Shown here piece by piece: positions 53,190 to 62,020 of a stretch of DNA of 64,000 nucleotides. Below the pieces are notes generated by a model that was not told where the DNA came from, ran no database searches, and was given only the letters and a program-made list of their open reading frames with translations. The position numbers and the translations under genes are program-made. Every line of letters starts with the position of its first letter. Position 1 is the stretch's first letter. The stretch is from the NCBI GenBank assembly GCA_964473155.1, contig CAYYNT010000011.1, forward strand, positions 24,110 to 88,109, written 5' to 3'. The DNA comes from JAJFUG01 sp964473155 (lineage in GTDB: Bacteria > Gemmatimonadota > Glassbacteria > GWA2-58-10).

Positions 53190-53859
53190 GCGAATCGACA
53201 GTCAACAAAAAATGCGCGCTCCGGGAGGCGGCCTTCTCGGACACCGTCACCTGCCCAACCTTCTGACAGTGGCGCGTATTTTTCTCTGTCCCCTGATCGC
53301 CTGGTTGATCCTGAGCGGGCATTCGCTCTGGGATTTCATACTGGCTTATTATCTTTTCGTGGCTGCCGGTCTGACCGACATATACGACGGTATCCTGGCG
53401 CGCAGACACCAGAATGTCACAACGTTTGGCAAGCTGGTCGATCCGGTGGCGGACAAACTGCTGCTGGCCGCCACGCTCGTGCCGTTCTACCTTCTCAGCG
53501 GCAGCAACGCCGCTTTCCAGTATGTCACGCTGACAATATTGCTGATCCTTCTGGGCCGCGAGCTTCTGATCACGCTGCTGCGTTATTACGGGATGTGGGC
53601 CGGTCATATCTTCGCCGCCAGCCGTCTGGCCAAGTTCAAGACCGCCAGCCAGATGTTTTTTATCGGCTCGGTGATAGTGCAGGTGATTCATGGCCGGATG
53701 ATCGAGTTTCACCCGGATTTCGCCTTCCCCTGGTTCGCCCCGTTCCACCACTGGCTCAACCGTGTGACAATCCTCGCCGTGGTGGGCCTTTCTCTGATTT
53801 CCGCCGCAGAATACGTGTTCCGTAACCTTCCGATAATCCTCCGGCGGTCCCGCGCATGA
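53182..53859 (+). CDS. pgsA: CDP-diacylglycerol--glycerol-3-phosphate 3-phosphatidyltransferase
   Basis: 225 residues from ATG 53182, which overlaps the recR stop; ATG 53170 is also possible. The CDP-alcohol phosphotransferase signature D-x2-DG-x2-AR-x8-G-x3-D-x3-D is exact: DIYDGILARR, then GKLVDPVADK. About five spans follow. PgsA makes phosphatidylglycerol-phosphate. The next gene encodes PgpA, which removes the phosphate, so the pair forms phosphatidylglycerol. Confidence 0.92.
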   Translation: MTERIDSQQKMRAPGGGLLGHRHLPNLLTVARIFLCPLIAWLILSGHSLWDFILAYYLFVAAGLTDIYDGILARRHQNVTTFGKLVDPVADKLLLAATLVPFYLLSGSNAAFQYVTLTILLILLGRELLITLLRYYGMWAGHIFAASRLAKFKTASQMFFIGSVIVQVIHGRMIEFHPDFAFPWFAPFHHWLNRVTILAVVGLSLISAAEYVFRNLPIILRRSRA

Positions 53860-54305
53860 GATTCCTGGCCGGTGTGCTCGCTTCAGGACTGGGCAGCGGT
53901 TTCAGCCCCGTGGCCCCCGGCACGGCCGGCTCGCTGCTGGCCGCGGCGCTTATATATCTTTCCGCGGGCTGGTGGGGCCCGGCCACTGCTCTTGTCGCCA
54001 CGGCAGCGTTGTATTTTGCGGGAGTATGGGCCTGCAACGTATCCGAAAAGATGTGGGGCCATGACGACGGCCGGATGGTGATCGATGAAGTGGCGGGAAT
54101 GTCTCTTTCTGCGGCCTGGATCGAAGCTTCGTCGCTTCCCTGGCTGGCGGGGGCGTTCATTCTGTTCCGTTTGTTCGACATAATCAAACCGTTCCCCGCC
54201 AACCGCGCCGAACATCTTCCCGGCGGCTGGGGCGTGATGACCGATGACATCGTGGCCGGGGCCTATGCCCTGCTCGTAATCCTGGGGTTGAAACTGTGGA
54301 TGTGA
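53856..54305 (+). CDS. pgpA: Phosphatidylglycerophosphatase A
   Basis: 149 residues. The ATG overlaps the pgsA stop (ATGA). The PgpA domain covers the whole protein: GLGSGFSPVAPGTAGSLLAA, then DDGRMVIDEVAGM with the catalytic acids, and FRLFDIIKPFPANRAE. It dephosphorylates PGP to PG, directly after the PgsA step. Confidence 0.95.
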   Translation: MRFLAGVLASGLGSGFSPVAPGTAGSLLAAALIYLSAGWWGPATALVATAALYFAGVWACNVSEKMWGHDDGRMVIDEVAGMSLSAAWIEASSLPWLAGAFILFRLFDIIKPFPANRAEHLPGGWGVMTDDIVAGAYALLVILGLKLWM

Positions 54306-55543
54306 CGATCCTGACTATCGGGGCCGAGATTCTCAAAGGCCGAACTCTCAACAGCAACGCGCAGTATATCTCGCAGGCCCTGTATGCGGGCGGGTTCGGG
54401 GTGCGCGAGGTGCGTACGGTGGATGACAGCGATCCGGCCATTTTAGGCGCGCTGGAAGAGGCATTCCGCGGCGTGAAAGTGATAATAGCCACCGGCGGTC
54501 TGGGGCCGACGCGGGATGATGTAACCAAGAGCGCGGCCTGCCGTTTTTTCAGGCGCGAGCTGGTGCGGGATGAGCGTGTGATGCAGCACCTTCTTGCCCT
54601 GTTCAGGCGGATGGGCTATGACAGTATTCCGGAGCGCAGCCTGGGCCAGGCCCTGGTCCCGGAGGGCGCTACGGTGCTGCACAACCGCCGGGGCACCGCT
54701 CCCGGCATTCTGCTCGAAGACACCGGCGGTCTGCTTTTCCTTCTGCCCGGCGTGCCTCTGGAAATGCAGGCGCTTATTGACGAGGAAGTCCTGCCGCTGC
54801 TGAAAAAGCGTTTCGGCGGCGCTGCCCGCCGGACAGAGGTGGTGCGCACGGTGGGCATCGGAGAGAGCGTGCTGGCCGAGCGGATCGAATCCGGCCTTTC
54901 CCTGGAGGACCGGGAATACCTGAGCTATTACCCCAGCGGCGGCCAGGTGGATGTGGTTGTGGCCCCGCCGCCCTCGGCGTTGGACCCGGATGATGGCGTG
55001 GCGGTGCGGATCGCGGAGCATGTGGCCGCCCAGGCCGCTGGATTTGTGTATGGCCGCGGCGGCCGCGACCTGTTCCAGGTGGCTGGAGATATTCTGACCG
55101 GGCGGCGCCAGAAACTGGCCCTGGCTGAAAGCTGCACCGGCGGCTGGCTGGCCAAGACTTTCACCGACACGCCGGGCAGCAGCCGGTTCCTGGACTGCGG
55201 AGTTGTGACCTATTCCAACGCGTCCAAGAGCGTTTTCCTGGGAGTCGGCCCGATCCTGCTGGAAGCGCATGGCGCAGTCAGCGAGCCGGTCTGCCGGGCC
55301 ATGGCCGAGGGCGTGAAATCCCGCTCAGGGGTGGACTGGGCATTGGCTATAACCGGAATAGCGGGGCCGGAGGGAGGCTCCGCTGAAAAGCCGGCCGGCA
55401 CGGTGTTTATCGGTCTGGCAGGGCCGTCCGGGACAGAGGTCAGACGCTTCTCATTCGGGGGCGACCGTGAGCAGGTGCGCTGGCGTACGGCGGTAAAGGC
55501 CGCGGAACTGCTCTGGCGGGCGCTGACCGGAATAAATCAATAA
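54296..55543 (+). CDS. cinA: CinA: nicotinamide-nucleotide amidohydrolase / molybdopterin-binding-like protein
   Basis: 415 residues. The start is GTG 54296, overlapping pgpA by 10 nt; GTG 54302 is an alternative. The N-terminal MoCF-like domain (about 1-170) starts VTILTIGAEILKGRTLNSNAQ and has IATGGLGPTRDDVTK. The C-terminal CinA domain (about 255-410) has KLALAESCTGGWLAKTFTD, with the catalytic Ser, and ALAITGIAGPEGGSAEKPAG. The protein recycles pyridine nucleotides. In many bacteria recA follows cinA; here tatA does. Confidence 0.94.
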   Translation: MDVTILTIGAEILKGRTLNSNAQYISQALYAGGFGVREVRTVDDSDPAILGALEEAFRGVKVIIATGGLGPTRDDVTKSAACRFFRRELVRDERVMQHLLALFRRMGYDSIPERSLGQALVPEGATVLHNRRGTAPGILLEDTGGLLFLLPGVPLEMQALIDEEVLPLLKKRFGGAARRTEVVRTVGIGESVLAERIESGLSLEDREYLSYYPSGGQVDVVVAPPPSALDPDDGVAVRIAEHVAAQAAGFVYGRGGRDLFQVAGDILTGRRQKLALAESCTGGWLAKTFTDTPGSSRFLDCGVVTYSNASKSVFLGVGPILLEAHGAVSEPVCRAMAEGVKSRSGVDWALAITGIAGPEGGSAEKPAGTVFIGLAGPSGTEVRRFSFGGDREQVRWRTAVKAAELLWRALTGINQ

Positions 55544-55689
55544 TTACTCTTTACTTTTGGCTTCTTTATTCTTAGTTTAACGGGGTGTTATACTGTTTTC
55601 GGGGAAGTGAAGGGCGGAATTCCTGCCTGAACGATCGAATGAAATAACTGCCGGCCCGACCTGATGCCCGGCCCAAAGGAGGTCCTGAA

Positions 55690-55950
55690 ATGCTCCCGAA
55701 TATCGGCACCACCGAACTCCTGGTTATCGCTTTCATTGCCCTGCTGTTGTTCGGCGCCAAACGTCTGCCGGAGATCGGCAACTCGCTGGGCAAGAGCATC
55801 CGCGGTTTCAAGAAGGGCCTGAAAGACCTGCAGAACGAGTTGCCCAGCGGCGAGGAAGAGAACCGCGACGACCGTCCGCGCTACAACGCCGACAACCGTT
55901 CCCAGCAGCAGTCCGGCCAGAATTCCGCGCCCCGCGGGGATGCGAACTGA
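55690..55950 (+). CDS. tatA: Twin-arginine translocase subunit TatA/E
   Basis: 86 residues; ATG with AAAGGAGG upstream. One short span (IGTTELLVIAFIALLLFGAKRLPEIG), with the FGxKRLPE hinge, then an amphipathic helix (LGKSIRGFKKGLKDLQNEL) and a polar tail. TatA forms the pore of the Tat system, needed by the Tat-signal proteins at 46081, 61064 and 62852. A TATACT box at 55589-55594 may drive it. No tatC or tatB is in the window. Confidence 0.93.
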   Translation: MLPNIGTTELLVIAFIALLLFGAKRLPEIGNSLGKSIRGFKKGLKDLQNELPSGEEENRDDRPRYNADNRSQQQSGQNSAPRGDAN

Positions 55951-55967
55951 ACGAACCTCACCGGTTC

Positions 55968-55993
55968 ACCCGGCCGGGATTGCCCGGCCGGGT
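55968..55993. terminator. GC hairpin after tatA
   Basis: A perfect 11-bp stem (ACCCGGCCGGG and its complement) with a 4-nt loop, 17 nt after the stop, lacking a T-run. Confidence 0.55.
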
Positions 55994-56093
55994 CACTGAA
56001 GAGGCCGGATCCGTCCTGTTCAATGCGGCGGCCTCTGCCTGTCATTATTGAATCCTCGGCCGCCCGCCGGCCCGCAACTCTCGGCAAAAGACC

Positions 56094-57140
56094 ATGAAAA
56101 TCGCCCTGATCGGCTATCCTCTCTCCGGAAAAACCACTGTCTTCAACACTCTTACCGGCCTGCACGCCCGCGTGGATGGTTTTATCACAAGCGGCAAGGA
56201 GGCCAATATCGGGCTGATAAAAGTCCCGGACAGCCGTATTGACCGCTTGAGCGAGATCTATCAACCCAAAAAAACCACCTACGCAGAGATCAGTTTCGTG
56301 GACGTGGGCGGGATAACCTCCACCGGCACGGGCGGGATCGACAGCCAGAGCCTGTCGTACATGCGCACGGTGGATGCGTTCGCCTTTGTGGTGCGCGCTT
56401 TCGAGGACGAGACTGTCAGCCACCCGCTGGACCGGATCGACCCGGCGGCGGATGTCACCGGGCTGGAGGAGGAGATGACCCTCTCCGACCTCATGATTAT
56501 CGAAAAACGTCTCGCCAGGCTCGAAAAAGAGGGCAAACGGGCCTCGGCGGAGCACGAGTTGCTTATACGCTGCAACGAGGTCCTGGGCGGGGGACAGGCG
56601 CTGCGCGAACTGGGTCTGAGCGAGGAGGAGAAAAAACTGCTGGCCGGGTTCCAGTTCCTGACTCTCAAGCCGCGCCTGATCCTGGTGAACACGGGCGAGG
56701 ACAACAAGGACGGCGACCCGGCGATTGCGGCCCGGTTCGGCAATGTAATCTCGTTCTGCGGATCGATGGAGCAGCAGATCAGCGAGCTTGGCCCGGCAGA
56801 GCAGGCCGAGTTCATCGAGGCGATGGGGATCGGCGAGCCGGCGCGCGGCAAGTTCATCCGGGCAGCCTACGCTCTGCTCGACCTGATCAGCTTTTTCACC
56901 GTGGGCAAGGACGAGGTGCGGGCCTGGACCATCAACCGGGGCACGGACGCGGTGAACGCGGCAGGCAAAATCCATTCCGACATCCAGCGCGGGTTCATCC
57001 GCGCCGAGGTGGTCTCGTACGAGGATTTCAGCGCCGAGCCGAACATGAACCGGATGAAGGAACTGGGCAAGCTGCGCCTGGAGGGCAAGACCTACCCGGT
57101 GCAGGACGGGGACATCATCAATTTCCGGTTCAATGTCTGA
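56094..57140 (+). CDS. Divergent YchF/Ola1-like NTPase (TGS domain)
   Basis: 348 residues. The P-loop is GYPLSGKTT (7-15). Switch II is FVDVGGITSTGTGG. The base-specificity motif reads NTGE in LVNTGEDNK, matching the NxxE of YchF and its relatives, which bind ATP at least as well as GTP. The C-terminal TGS/DUF933 domain (about 265-348) has AWTINRGTDAVNAAGKIHSDIQRGFIRAEVV, ending DGDIINFRFNV, as in YchF. The front motifs differ from the standard YchF GLPNVGKST and DIAGLVKGA, so this is a separate subgroup. Ribosome- or redox-related roles are known only for YchF itself. Confidence 0.85.
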   Translation: MKIALIGYPLSGKTTVFNTLTGLHARVDGFITSGKEANIGLIKVPDSRIDRLSEIYQPKKTTYAEISFVDVGGITSTGTGGIDSQSLSYMRTVDAFAFVVRAFEDETVSHPLDRIDPAADVTGLEEEMTLSDLMIIEKRLARLEKEGKRASAEHELLIRCNEVLGGGQALRELGLSEEEKKLLAGFQFLTLKPRLILVNTGEDNKDGDPAIAARFGNVISFCGSMEQQISELGPAEQAEFIEAMGIGEPARGKFIRAAYALLDLISFFTVGKDEVRAWTINRGTDAVNAAGKIHSDIQRGFIRAEVVSYEDFSAEPNMNRMKELGKLRLEGKTYPVQDGDIINFRFNV

Positions 57141-57637
57141 GAATGCGTGAGCTGTGTGAAAAAATCGTGTGATTGTTTTGGATAAATTCCCGACATTGTG
57201 TGGTCAGGAACTTGCATCAGGGAATTGAAAGGCTGTGGTTTTCATGTCCTTTTCCGGCTTGTGGAAAAGGACCAAAAGACGCTTAGGGGCCGTAAACTCG
57301 CACTTGCCATAGCTCTTTTTCAACCGGCGGTATGCATGGAGCATCTTCACGCTGCCCTTGTCACCGGGCGACGCTGGCGCTGATTGCCCGCCTGACCGAG
57401 GAAGCTTTTTCAGGCTTGGGTGTGCGCGAAGCCATTACTCCGCTTCTTGTTCGCGGCTCGGACATACGGCCCCGGACGGCCCTGAGCGGGCCGCTTGAAA
57501 CAAAGATCGCAAACGTAAGGCTGCGGAGCCGGAAAAAGTCTGTTTTTTCATGCGACATTCGGCGTAGCGACGGTGCACCGTGACCGAAAAGCTTTTTTGA
57601 TCCTCCCAGCAGTATCCTGACCGGACATTGCTGACCG
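57141..57637. other. 500-bp intergenic region with no supported gene
   Basis: Several short open frames on both strands overlap here; none has a ribosome binding site with a recognisable domain. The minus-strand frame 57361-57753 is made partly of the repeat that follows, and is rejected. The region may be decayed repeat or gene remnants. Confidence 0.4.
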
Positions 57638-57720
57638 ATCCCCCCTTGAAAAAGGGGGAGGCGCTTGTGATGGCCGCGGGGCGAAGGTTTCCCCCCTTTG
57701 CCAAAGGGGGCAGGGGGGAT
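57638..57720. repeat. Short MITE-like element with C6/G6 terminal inverted repeats
   Basis: 83 bp bounded by the inverted repeat ATCCCCCCT (57638-57646) and AGGGGGGAT (57712-57720). Each end also forms its own hairpin: CCCCCTTGAAAAAGGGGG near the left and CCCCCTTTGCCAAAGGGGG near the right. No coding capacity. I recall similar sequences as common dispersed elements in environmental genomes; only one copy is present here. Confidence 0.6.
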
Positions 57721-57751
57721 TAAATAGTTAAGGCGAAGCATCGAGGCGCGC

Positions 57752-58024
57752 ATGACCCGCTGGCATTGCTCGGCCTGCGGCTATGTCCACGAGGGGTATG
57801 AGCCGCCGGAGCGCTGTCCCTGGTGCGGCGCACCCAGGGCGCAGTTCACGAGAGTGGAAAGTTCCGGTCTGCACTCACCGTTGTCCGTCACTGTACGCCC
57901 AACCGAGGAGAATGCAATGAAGACATGGGTCTGCACTGTCTGCGGCTACCGCGAGGATGGCGAGGAGCCGCCGGATTTCTGCCCGGACTGCGGCGCGCCG
58001 AAAGAACGTTTCGTCGAAATCTGA
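57752..58024 (+). CDS. Tandem rubredoxin-like protein
   Basis: 90 residues with two nearly parallel halves: WHCSACGYVHEGYEPPERCPWCGAPRAQF (4-32) and WVCTVCGYREDGEEPPDFCPDCGAPKERF (58-86). Each has CxxCGY and CPxCGAP, the four cysteines of a rubredoxin/rubrerythrin-type iron site. An internal ATG at 57917, in frame and with GAGGAG 6 nt upstream, can start the second half alone. The linker (33-56) contains that ribosome binding site, so the gene looks like two one-domain genes fused by loss of a stop. Either both products are made or only the fusion. Electron carrier role likely. Confidence 0.8.
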   Translation: MTRWHCSACGYVHEGYEPPERCPWCGAPRAQFTRVESSGLHSPLSVTVRPTEENAMKTWVCTVCGYREDGEEPPDFCPDCGAPKERFVEI

Positions 58025-58031
58025 ACCGGGT

Positions 58032-58877
58032 TCATTTCCCGGACGGGAGGTTCAGCCAGGTGTCTTTCAGCAGCCGGGCGTCCTCCTCCAGGTTCGGGCT
58101 TTCGCATACCAGCCAGCCACCGACCTCGAAATCACGCAGCGCCTTGACCAGCGCCTCGTATTCGAGGTCGCTTTCTTTGAGGATCAGGTGGTTGCGTTCG
58201 CCCTTGGCCGTGTAGTTGATCCCCGAGACATGGATGTGCAGTTGCTCCAGGGCCGGACGGCCCAGGGCTGTCCTTATCGCCTCCAGAGTGGCGCAGAACT
58301 CGGGATAGCTGTTCTGCGCCCCGCCGGTGCGGGCGTGGTAGTGCGAGAAATCTATACAGGGATATATGCCCGGCAGTTCCGTGGCCAGGGTGAGCAGGTG
58401 TTTCAGGCTGCCGTACTGGCTTTCCTTGCCGGTCAGTTCCGGGCTGACCCGGACATCGGTAATCCCCTCGCGCTCCAGGGTTTCGAGAATTGATTCCAGG
58501 GCCGCACGCACCACGGCGTGGACCTCGCTCTCCGGATTTTTCAGCATGAACGCCGGGTGGAAGGTGATGCTTTTCGCCCCCAGCCAGTGCGCCGCCCGCG
58601 CGGTTTCCAGGATGCGCCGCACTGAGGCCTCGCGCTTGTCGGTCTCCTCGGAATTCAGGTTGATATAGTAGGGGCCGTGGCAGGTTAGAGTTATTCCCTG
58701 CTCGCGGGCCAGTTTCCCCGCTTTTTCCGCCGCACTCTGTGTTATTCTCACGCCATGCACGAACTCCACCTCCAGGTGGTCCAGTTCCAGCTCCGCCAGC
58801 CGCCTTATCCCGGCCTCTATGCTGCGGTCTTTTGCCGAGAGCGGTGTCCCGCCCGTCCCGAACCGGAGATCGGCCAT
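58032..58877 (-). CDS. TIM-barrel protein of the endonuclease IV / sugar isomerase superfamily
   Basis: 281 residues from ATG 58877, with GGGAGG upstream; 21 further in-frame codons upstream look non-coding. Metal-binding stretches of the AP-endonuclease-2 fold: LTCHGPYYINLNS, ITFHPAF, VSPELTGKESQYG, PCIDFSHYHARTGG and LHIHVSGINY. The mix of endonuclease IV (HGPY, HP, PELTGK) and isomerase features fits archaeal-type Nfo-like proteins. DNA-repair activity is plausible but not certain. It ends 7 bp from the convergent rubredoxin-like gene. Confidence 0.82.
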   Translation of the reverse strand: MADLRFGTGGTPLSAKDRSIEAGIRRLAELELDHLEVEFVHGVRITQSAAEKAGKLAREQGITLTCHGPYYINLNSEETDKREASVRRILETARAAHWLGAKSITFHPAFMLKNPESEVHAVVRAALESILETLEREGITDVRVSPELTGKESQYGSLKHLLTLATELPGIYPCIDFSHYHARTGGAQNSYPEFCATLEAIRTALGRPALEQLHIHVSGINYTAKGERNHLILKESDLEYEALVKALRDFEVGGWLVCESPNLEEDARLLKDTWLNLPSGK

Positions 58878-58982
58878 CGCTTGCCTCCCTTGTATTGTTA
58901 AGACCTGTCGTCCAGGCCAGAATAAAAATATCACGTTCAATGTATGAATTCTCCCCCATCGGCGGCAAGAGCGAATAAAAGG

Positions 58983-59011
58983 TTGGCAAAGTGTGCCGGC
59001 GCTCTTATTTT
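58983..59011 (+). promoter_or_regulatory. Promoter of the sodium:solute symporter gene
   Basis: TTGGCA (58983-58988), 17 bp, TATTTT (59006-59011), 79 bp before the ATG at 59090. Confidence 0.7.
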
Positions 59012-59089
59012 TAGGCCGTAATCACACCTGAAAATCCTTCCATTGTTTCGCGTCACAGCATACCGCAACCTCTTGCAGGGGAACCGAAG

Positions 59090-60850
59090 ATGTCAATGAA
59101 CATGCTCGACTGGCTGATTTTCTTCGGCTATTTCGTCCTGGTCCTGATGGTCGCGCTGTACTTCGCGCGGCAGGCCGGGCGCAGCACGCAGGATTTCTTT
59201 CTGGGCGGACGGAACCTGCCGTGGTACATCGCCGGGACATCGATGATCGCCACCACGTTCGCCGCCGACACCCCGCTGGCGGTGACCGAGCTGGTGGGCA
59301 AATACGGCCTGGCAGGCAACTGGTTCTGGTGGAATTTCCTCCTGGGCGGCGTGCTGACCGTGTTCTTTTTCAGCCGTCTCTGGAGGCGCTCCGGGATCAT
59401 GACCGAGGTGGAGTTCATCGAGCTGCGCTACAGCGGCAAACCCGCGGCGTTCCTGCGAGGTTTCCGCGCCATTTATCTGGGCCTGTTCATCAACAGCGTG
59501 GTGATCGCCTGGGTCAACCTGGCCATGTTCAAGATACTGCGGATCACCATGGGTTGGGACAATCCGTGGATCGTGCTGACCTGCTGCATGGGCATAGTGG
59601 TGCTGTACACCGCGGCCAGCGGCCTGATGGGCTCGGCGGTGGTGGACGCCCTGCATTTCCTGACCGCGATGACCGGCTGTATCGTCCTGGCGGTAGTGGC
59701 GTTGGGACTGCCCCAGGTGGGCGGGATAACAGGTATGAAGGCCCAGCTCAATCCCGAGATCCTGCGTTTTTTCCCCACGGTCGGGGAGGGGGGCGATCTG
59801 GGGACAGTGACCGGCTTGCTCAAGCTCACACTGCCTGCCCTTCTGGCCTATGTGGGCGTCCAGTGGTGGGCCTGCTGGTATCCGGGCGCCGAGCCGGGCG
59901 GCGGCGGGTATATCGCCCAGCGCATGATGAGCGCCAGGGATGAAAAGCACAGCCTTCTGGCCACGCTCTGGTTCACGATCGGCCACTACTGCGTGCGGCC
60001 CTGGCCCTGGATTCTCGTCGCCCTGGCCTCGCTCGTGCTGTACCCTGACCTGCCGGTGGACCAGCGGGGGGACGGGTTCGTGCTGATCATCCGCGACTAC
60101 CTGCCGGTGGGTCTCAAGGGTCTGCTGATCGCGGCTTTCTTTGCCGCCTACATGTCGACAATCGCCACCCAGCTCAACCTGGGCACCAGTTACCTGGTGA
60201 ACGATTTCTACAGCCGTTTCATACGCCGTCAGGCCGACCAGAAACATTATGTCGCGGCCAGCCGTTGGACCACGCTGCTGATGATGGTTGTCTCGCTGTT
60301 TATCACCATGGGATTGCAGACTATCACTCAGGCCTGGCAGTTCGTGGTCGAGTGCGGCGCGGGAGTCGGGCTGATATTCATCCTGCGCTGGTTCTGGTGG
60401 CGGATCAACGCCTGGAGCGAGATTTCAGGCATGATCGCCCCGTTCCTGGCCTACGGCTACATGAAGCTGTACACCGATGTGGCGTTCCCCAACACCCTGT
60501 ACTTCATTGTCCTGTTCACCACCCTGGTCTGGCTGACAGTGACTTTCCTGACCAGCCCGGTCAAGAAAGAGCACATCCAGGCTTTCTACCGCCGGGTGCA
60601 TCCGGGCGGGCCGGGATGGCGCAAGGTGGCGGCCGAGGTCCCGGAGGTCAAGGGCGACCGCGGTTACCCGGCGATGTTCCTCTGCTGGATCGCCAGCGCG
60701 ATCATGATCTACGGCGTGCTGTTCGGCCTGGGCAAGATTATCCTTCAGGATACGGCTACGGGAGTCCTGTACCTGGCGGTGTCCGGCCTGATGGCGCTCA
60801 TCATGTACCGCGTGTTGTCGAAAGTTGGCTGGGAGAAAGTGATAGACTGA
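59090..60850 (+). CDS. Sodium:solute symporter (SSS family)
   Basis: 586 residues with about 14 spans. Family features: the first span is followed by QAGRSTQDFFLGGRNLPWYIAGTSMIATTFAADTPLAV, and the sodium-site region LIAAFFAAYMSTIATQLNLGTSYLVNDFYSRF is strongly conserved. Members carry sugars, amino acids or other solutes with sodium. The neighbours (a sugar-isomerase-like Tat protein and two oxidoreductases) hint at a sugar or polyol. A MITE-like repeat lies just after the stop. Confidence 0.93.
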   Translation: MSMNMLDWLIFFGYFVLVLMVALYFARQAGRSTQDFFLGGRNLPWYIAGTSMIATTFAADTPLAVTELVGKYGLAGNWFWWNFLLGGVLTVFFFSRLWRRSGIMTEVEFIELRYSGKPAAFLRGFRAIYLGLFINSVVIAWVNLAMFKILRITMGWDNPWIVLTCCMGIVVLYTAASGLMGSAVVDALHFLTAMTGCIVLAVVALGLPQVGGITGMKAQLNPEILRFFPTVGEGGDLGTVTGLLKLTLPALLAYVGVQWWACWYPGAEPGGGGYIAQRMMSARDEKHSLLATLWFTIGHYCVRPWPWILVALASLVLYPDLPVDQRGDGFVLIIRDYLPVGLKGLLIAAFFAAYMSTIATQLNLGTSYLVNDFYSRFIRRQADQKHYVAASRWTTLLMMVVSLFITMGLQTITQAWQFVVECGAGVGLIFILRWFWWRINAWSEISGMIAPFLAYGYMKLYTDVAFPNTLYFIVLFTTLVWLTVTFLTSPVKKEHIQAFYRRVHPGGPGWRKVAAEVPEVKGDRGYPAMFLCWIASAIMIYGVLFGLGKIILQDTATGVLYLAVSGLMALIMYRVLSKVGWEKVID

Positions 60851-60870
60851 GAATTGGCGGGTATCAAATA

Positions 60871-61007
60871 CGCAGGGGCTGTCCTAATAGTTTTAAACGT
60901 AGGGGCACGGCGCGCCGTGCCCCTACAGAAATGCTTTTATTTCAATTGGTTAGAGATTGCAACAATTTGCAGAGAGCAAAATCTGGGACTTTGGGACCGC
61001 CCCTGCG
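60871..61007. repeat. Dispersed MITE-like repeat, copy B (best preserved)
   Basis: 137 bp. Terminal inverted repeats begin CGCAGGGGCTGTCC (60871-60884) and end GGGACCGCCCCTGCG (60993-61007), with two or three mismatches. The palindromic core at 60899-60926 has arms starting GTAGGGGCACGG. The middle is AT-rich. No reading frame. Copies A (5541) and C (63944) share core and ends. It needs a transposase in trans; none is in the window. Confidence 0.82.
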
Positions 61008-61063
61008 CGATTCATGAAATCCTGCCAGAGGGCAAGGAGCATCGCGCCTTAATTTCAAGATTA

Positions 61064-62020
61064 TCAGGCCTTTTTCCCAATGCTCTTGAGATATGCGCAG
61101 TCCCGCTGCAGGGAGTCTACTTTCTCCTCGTAGCTGCTCCCCTTTACAAACTCGACCTGGAAATAACCCTTGAATCCGCCCGCGGACAGTATCTCGTAAA
61201 TCTTGTTGAAATCCACCACGCCCTCGGAGATCAGGGTCTGCTGCTCTCCCCCACCGGCCGGGGCATTCTGAGCGTGCGCCATCACCGCGTAGGGCGCGGC
61301 GGCGCGGGCGCGATCGTAGGGGTCCTCGGCGCCATTAAGTATCTGATAGTTGGCTTTGAGCATCGGGCTTCCCACCCGGTTGATCAGGTCGATCATGGCC
61401 GCTGAGCGGTTGGTCAGCGTGTTGCCGTGCATCTCCATGGCGAGCTGAATTCCGAGCGGCTCCGCCAGAGCGCAGTATTTTTTCCCGTCCTCCACGGTGC
61501 GCGCCCAGTCAGCCTCGCTCATGTCCTCACTGTTCTTGCTCCCGGCCCACATGCGGATAATTTTTGTCCCCAGAAGGCCCGCGATTTCGAGCGAGCGGCG
61601 CATGTCGGCCTCCTGCTGGTCCGATGGACGTTCCTCGCCCAGGCGCACGTAGCTGCCGAAATGACTGCACTCCAGGTTCAGGCTGTCCAGCTTGGCCCTG
61701 ATTTCCCGCACGCGATCATCGGGTGTTGTCAGGGGAAGATGATCGGGTTTGCCCCAAGGCTCGACCCCATCGAACCCGGCCTCTGCGGCCAGTTCCAGCA
61801 CCTCGAACAACGGCCGCTCCTGGAACGCGATTGTGCAAAGGCCCGCTTTCGGGCCGCTGACGGCTGCCTGACCCGCGGCCGCGCCTGCCGTTCCGGCTGC
61901 CGCGGTCTGACCAGTCCCTCCGCCGCAGGCCGCGAGACCCAGGGGCAGGGCCATTCCGGCCATTCCAATCCGTGAGAGGAATTCTCTGCGCTGCATGTTT
62001 TTATCCGGTGTTCCATTCAT
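61064..62020 (-). CDS. Tat-exported sugar phosphate isomerase/epimerase-like TIM-barrel protein
   Basis: 318 residues; ATG with AAGGGA upstream. The N-terminus MQRREFLSRIG, with a hydrophobic stretch ending LGLAACGG, is a Tat signal with a lipobox-like Cys. An Ala/Gly/Thr-rich linker precedes the barrel (about 60-310), which has GLCTIAFQERPLFEVLELAAEAGFDGVEPWG, QLAMEMHGNTL and KGYFQVEFVKGSS, the xylose-isomerase-like AP-endonuclease-2 fold. Exported members of this family are common near sugar-degradation genes; the reaction is unknown. Confidence 0.85.
   Translation of the reverse strand: MNGTPDKNMQRREFLSRIGMAGMALPLGLAACGGGTGQTAAAGTAGAAAGQAAVSGPKAGLCTIAFQERPLFEVLELAAEAGFDGVEPWGKPDHLPLTTPDDRVREIRAKLDSLNLECSHFGSYVRLGEERPSDQQEADMRRSLEIAGLLGTKIIRMWAGSKNSEDMSEADWARTVEDGKKYCALAEPLGIQLAMEMHGNTLTNRSAAMIDLINRVGSPMLKANYQILNGAEDPYDRARAAAPYAVMAHAQNAPAGGGEQQTLISEGVVDFNKIYEILSAGGFKGYFQVEFVKGSSYEEKVDSLQRDCAYLKSIGKKA

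Noticed and set aside
57361..57753. 130-codon minus-strand frame
   Set aside because: Its N-terminal part is the translation of the C6/G6 repeat, and the rest lacks recognisable features.
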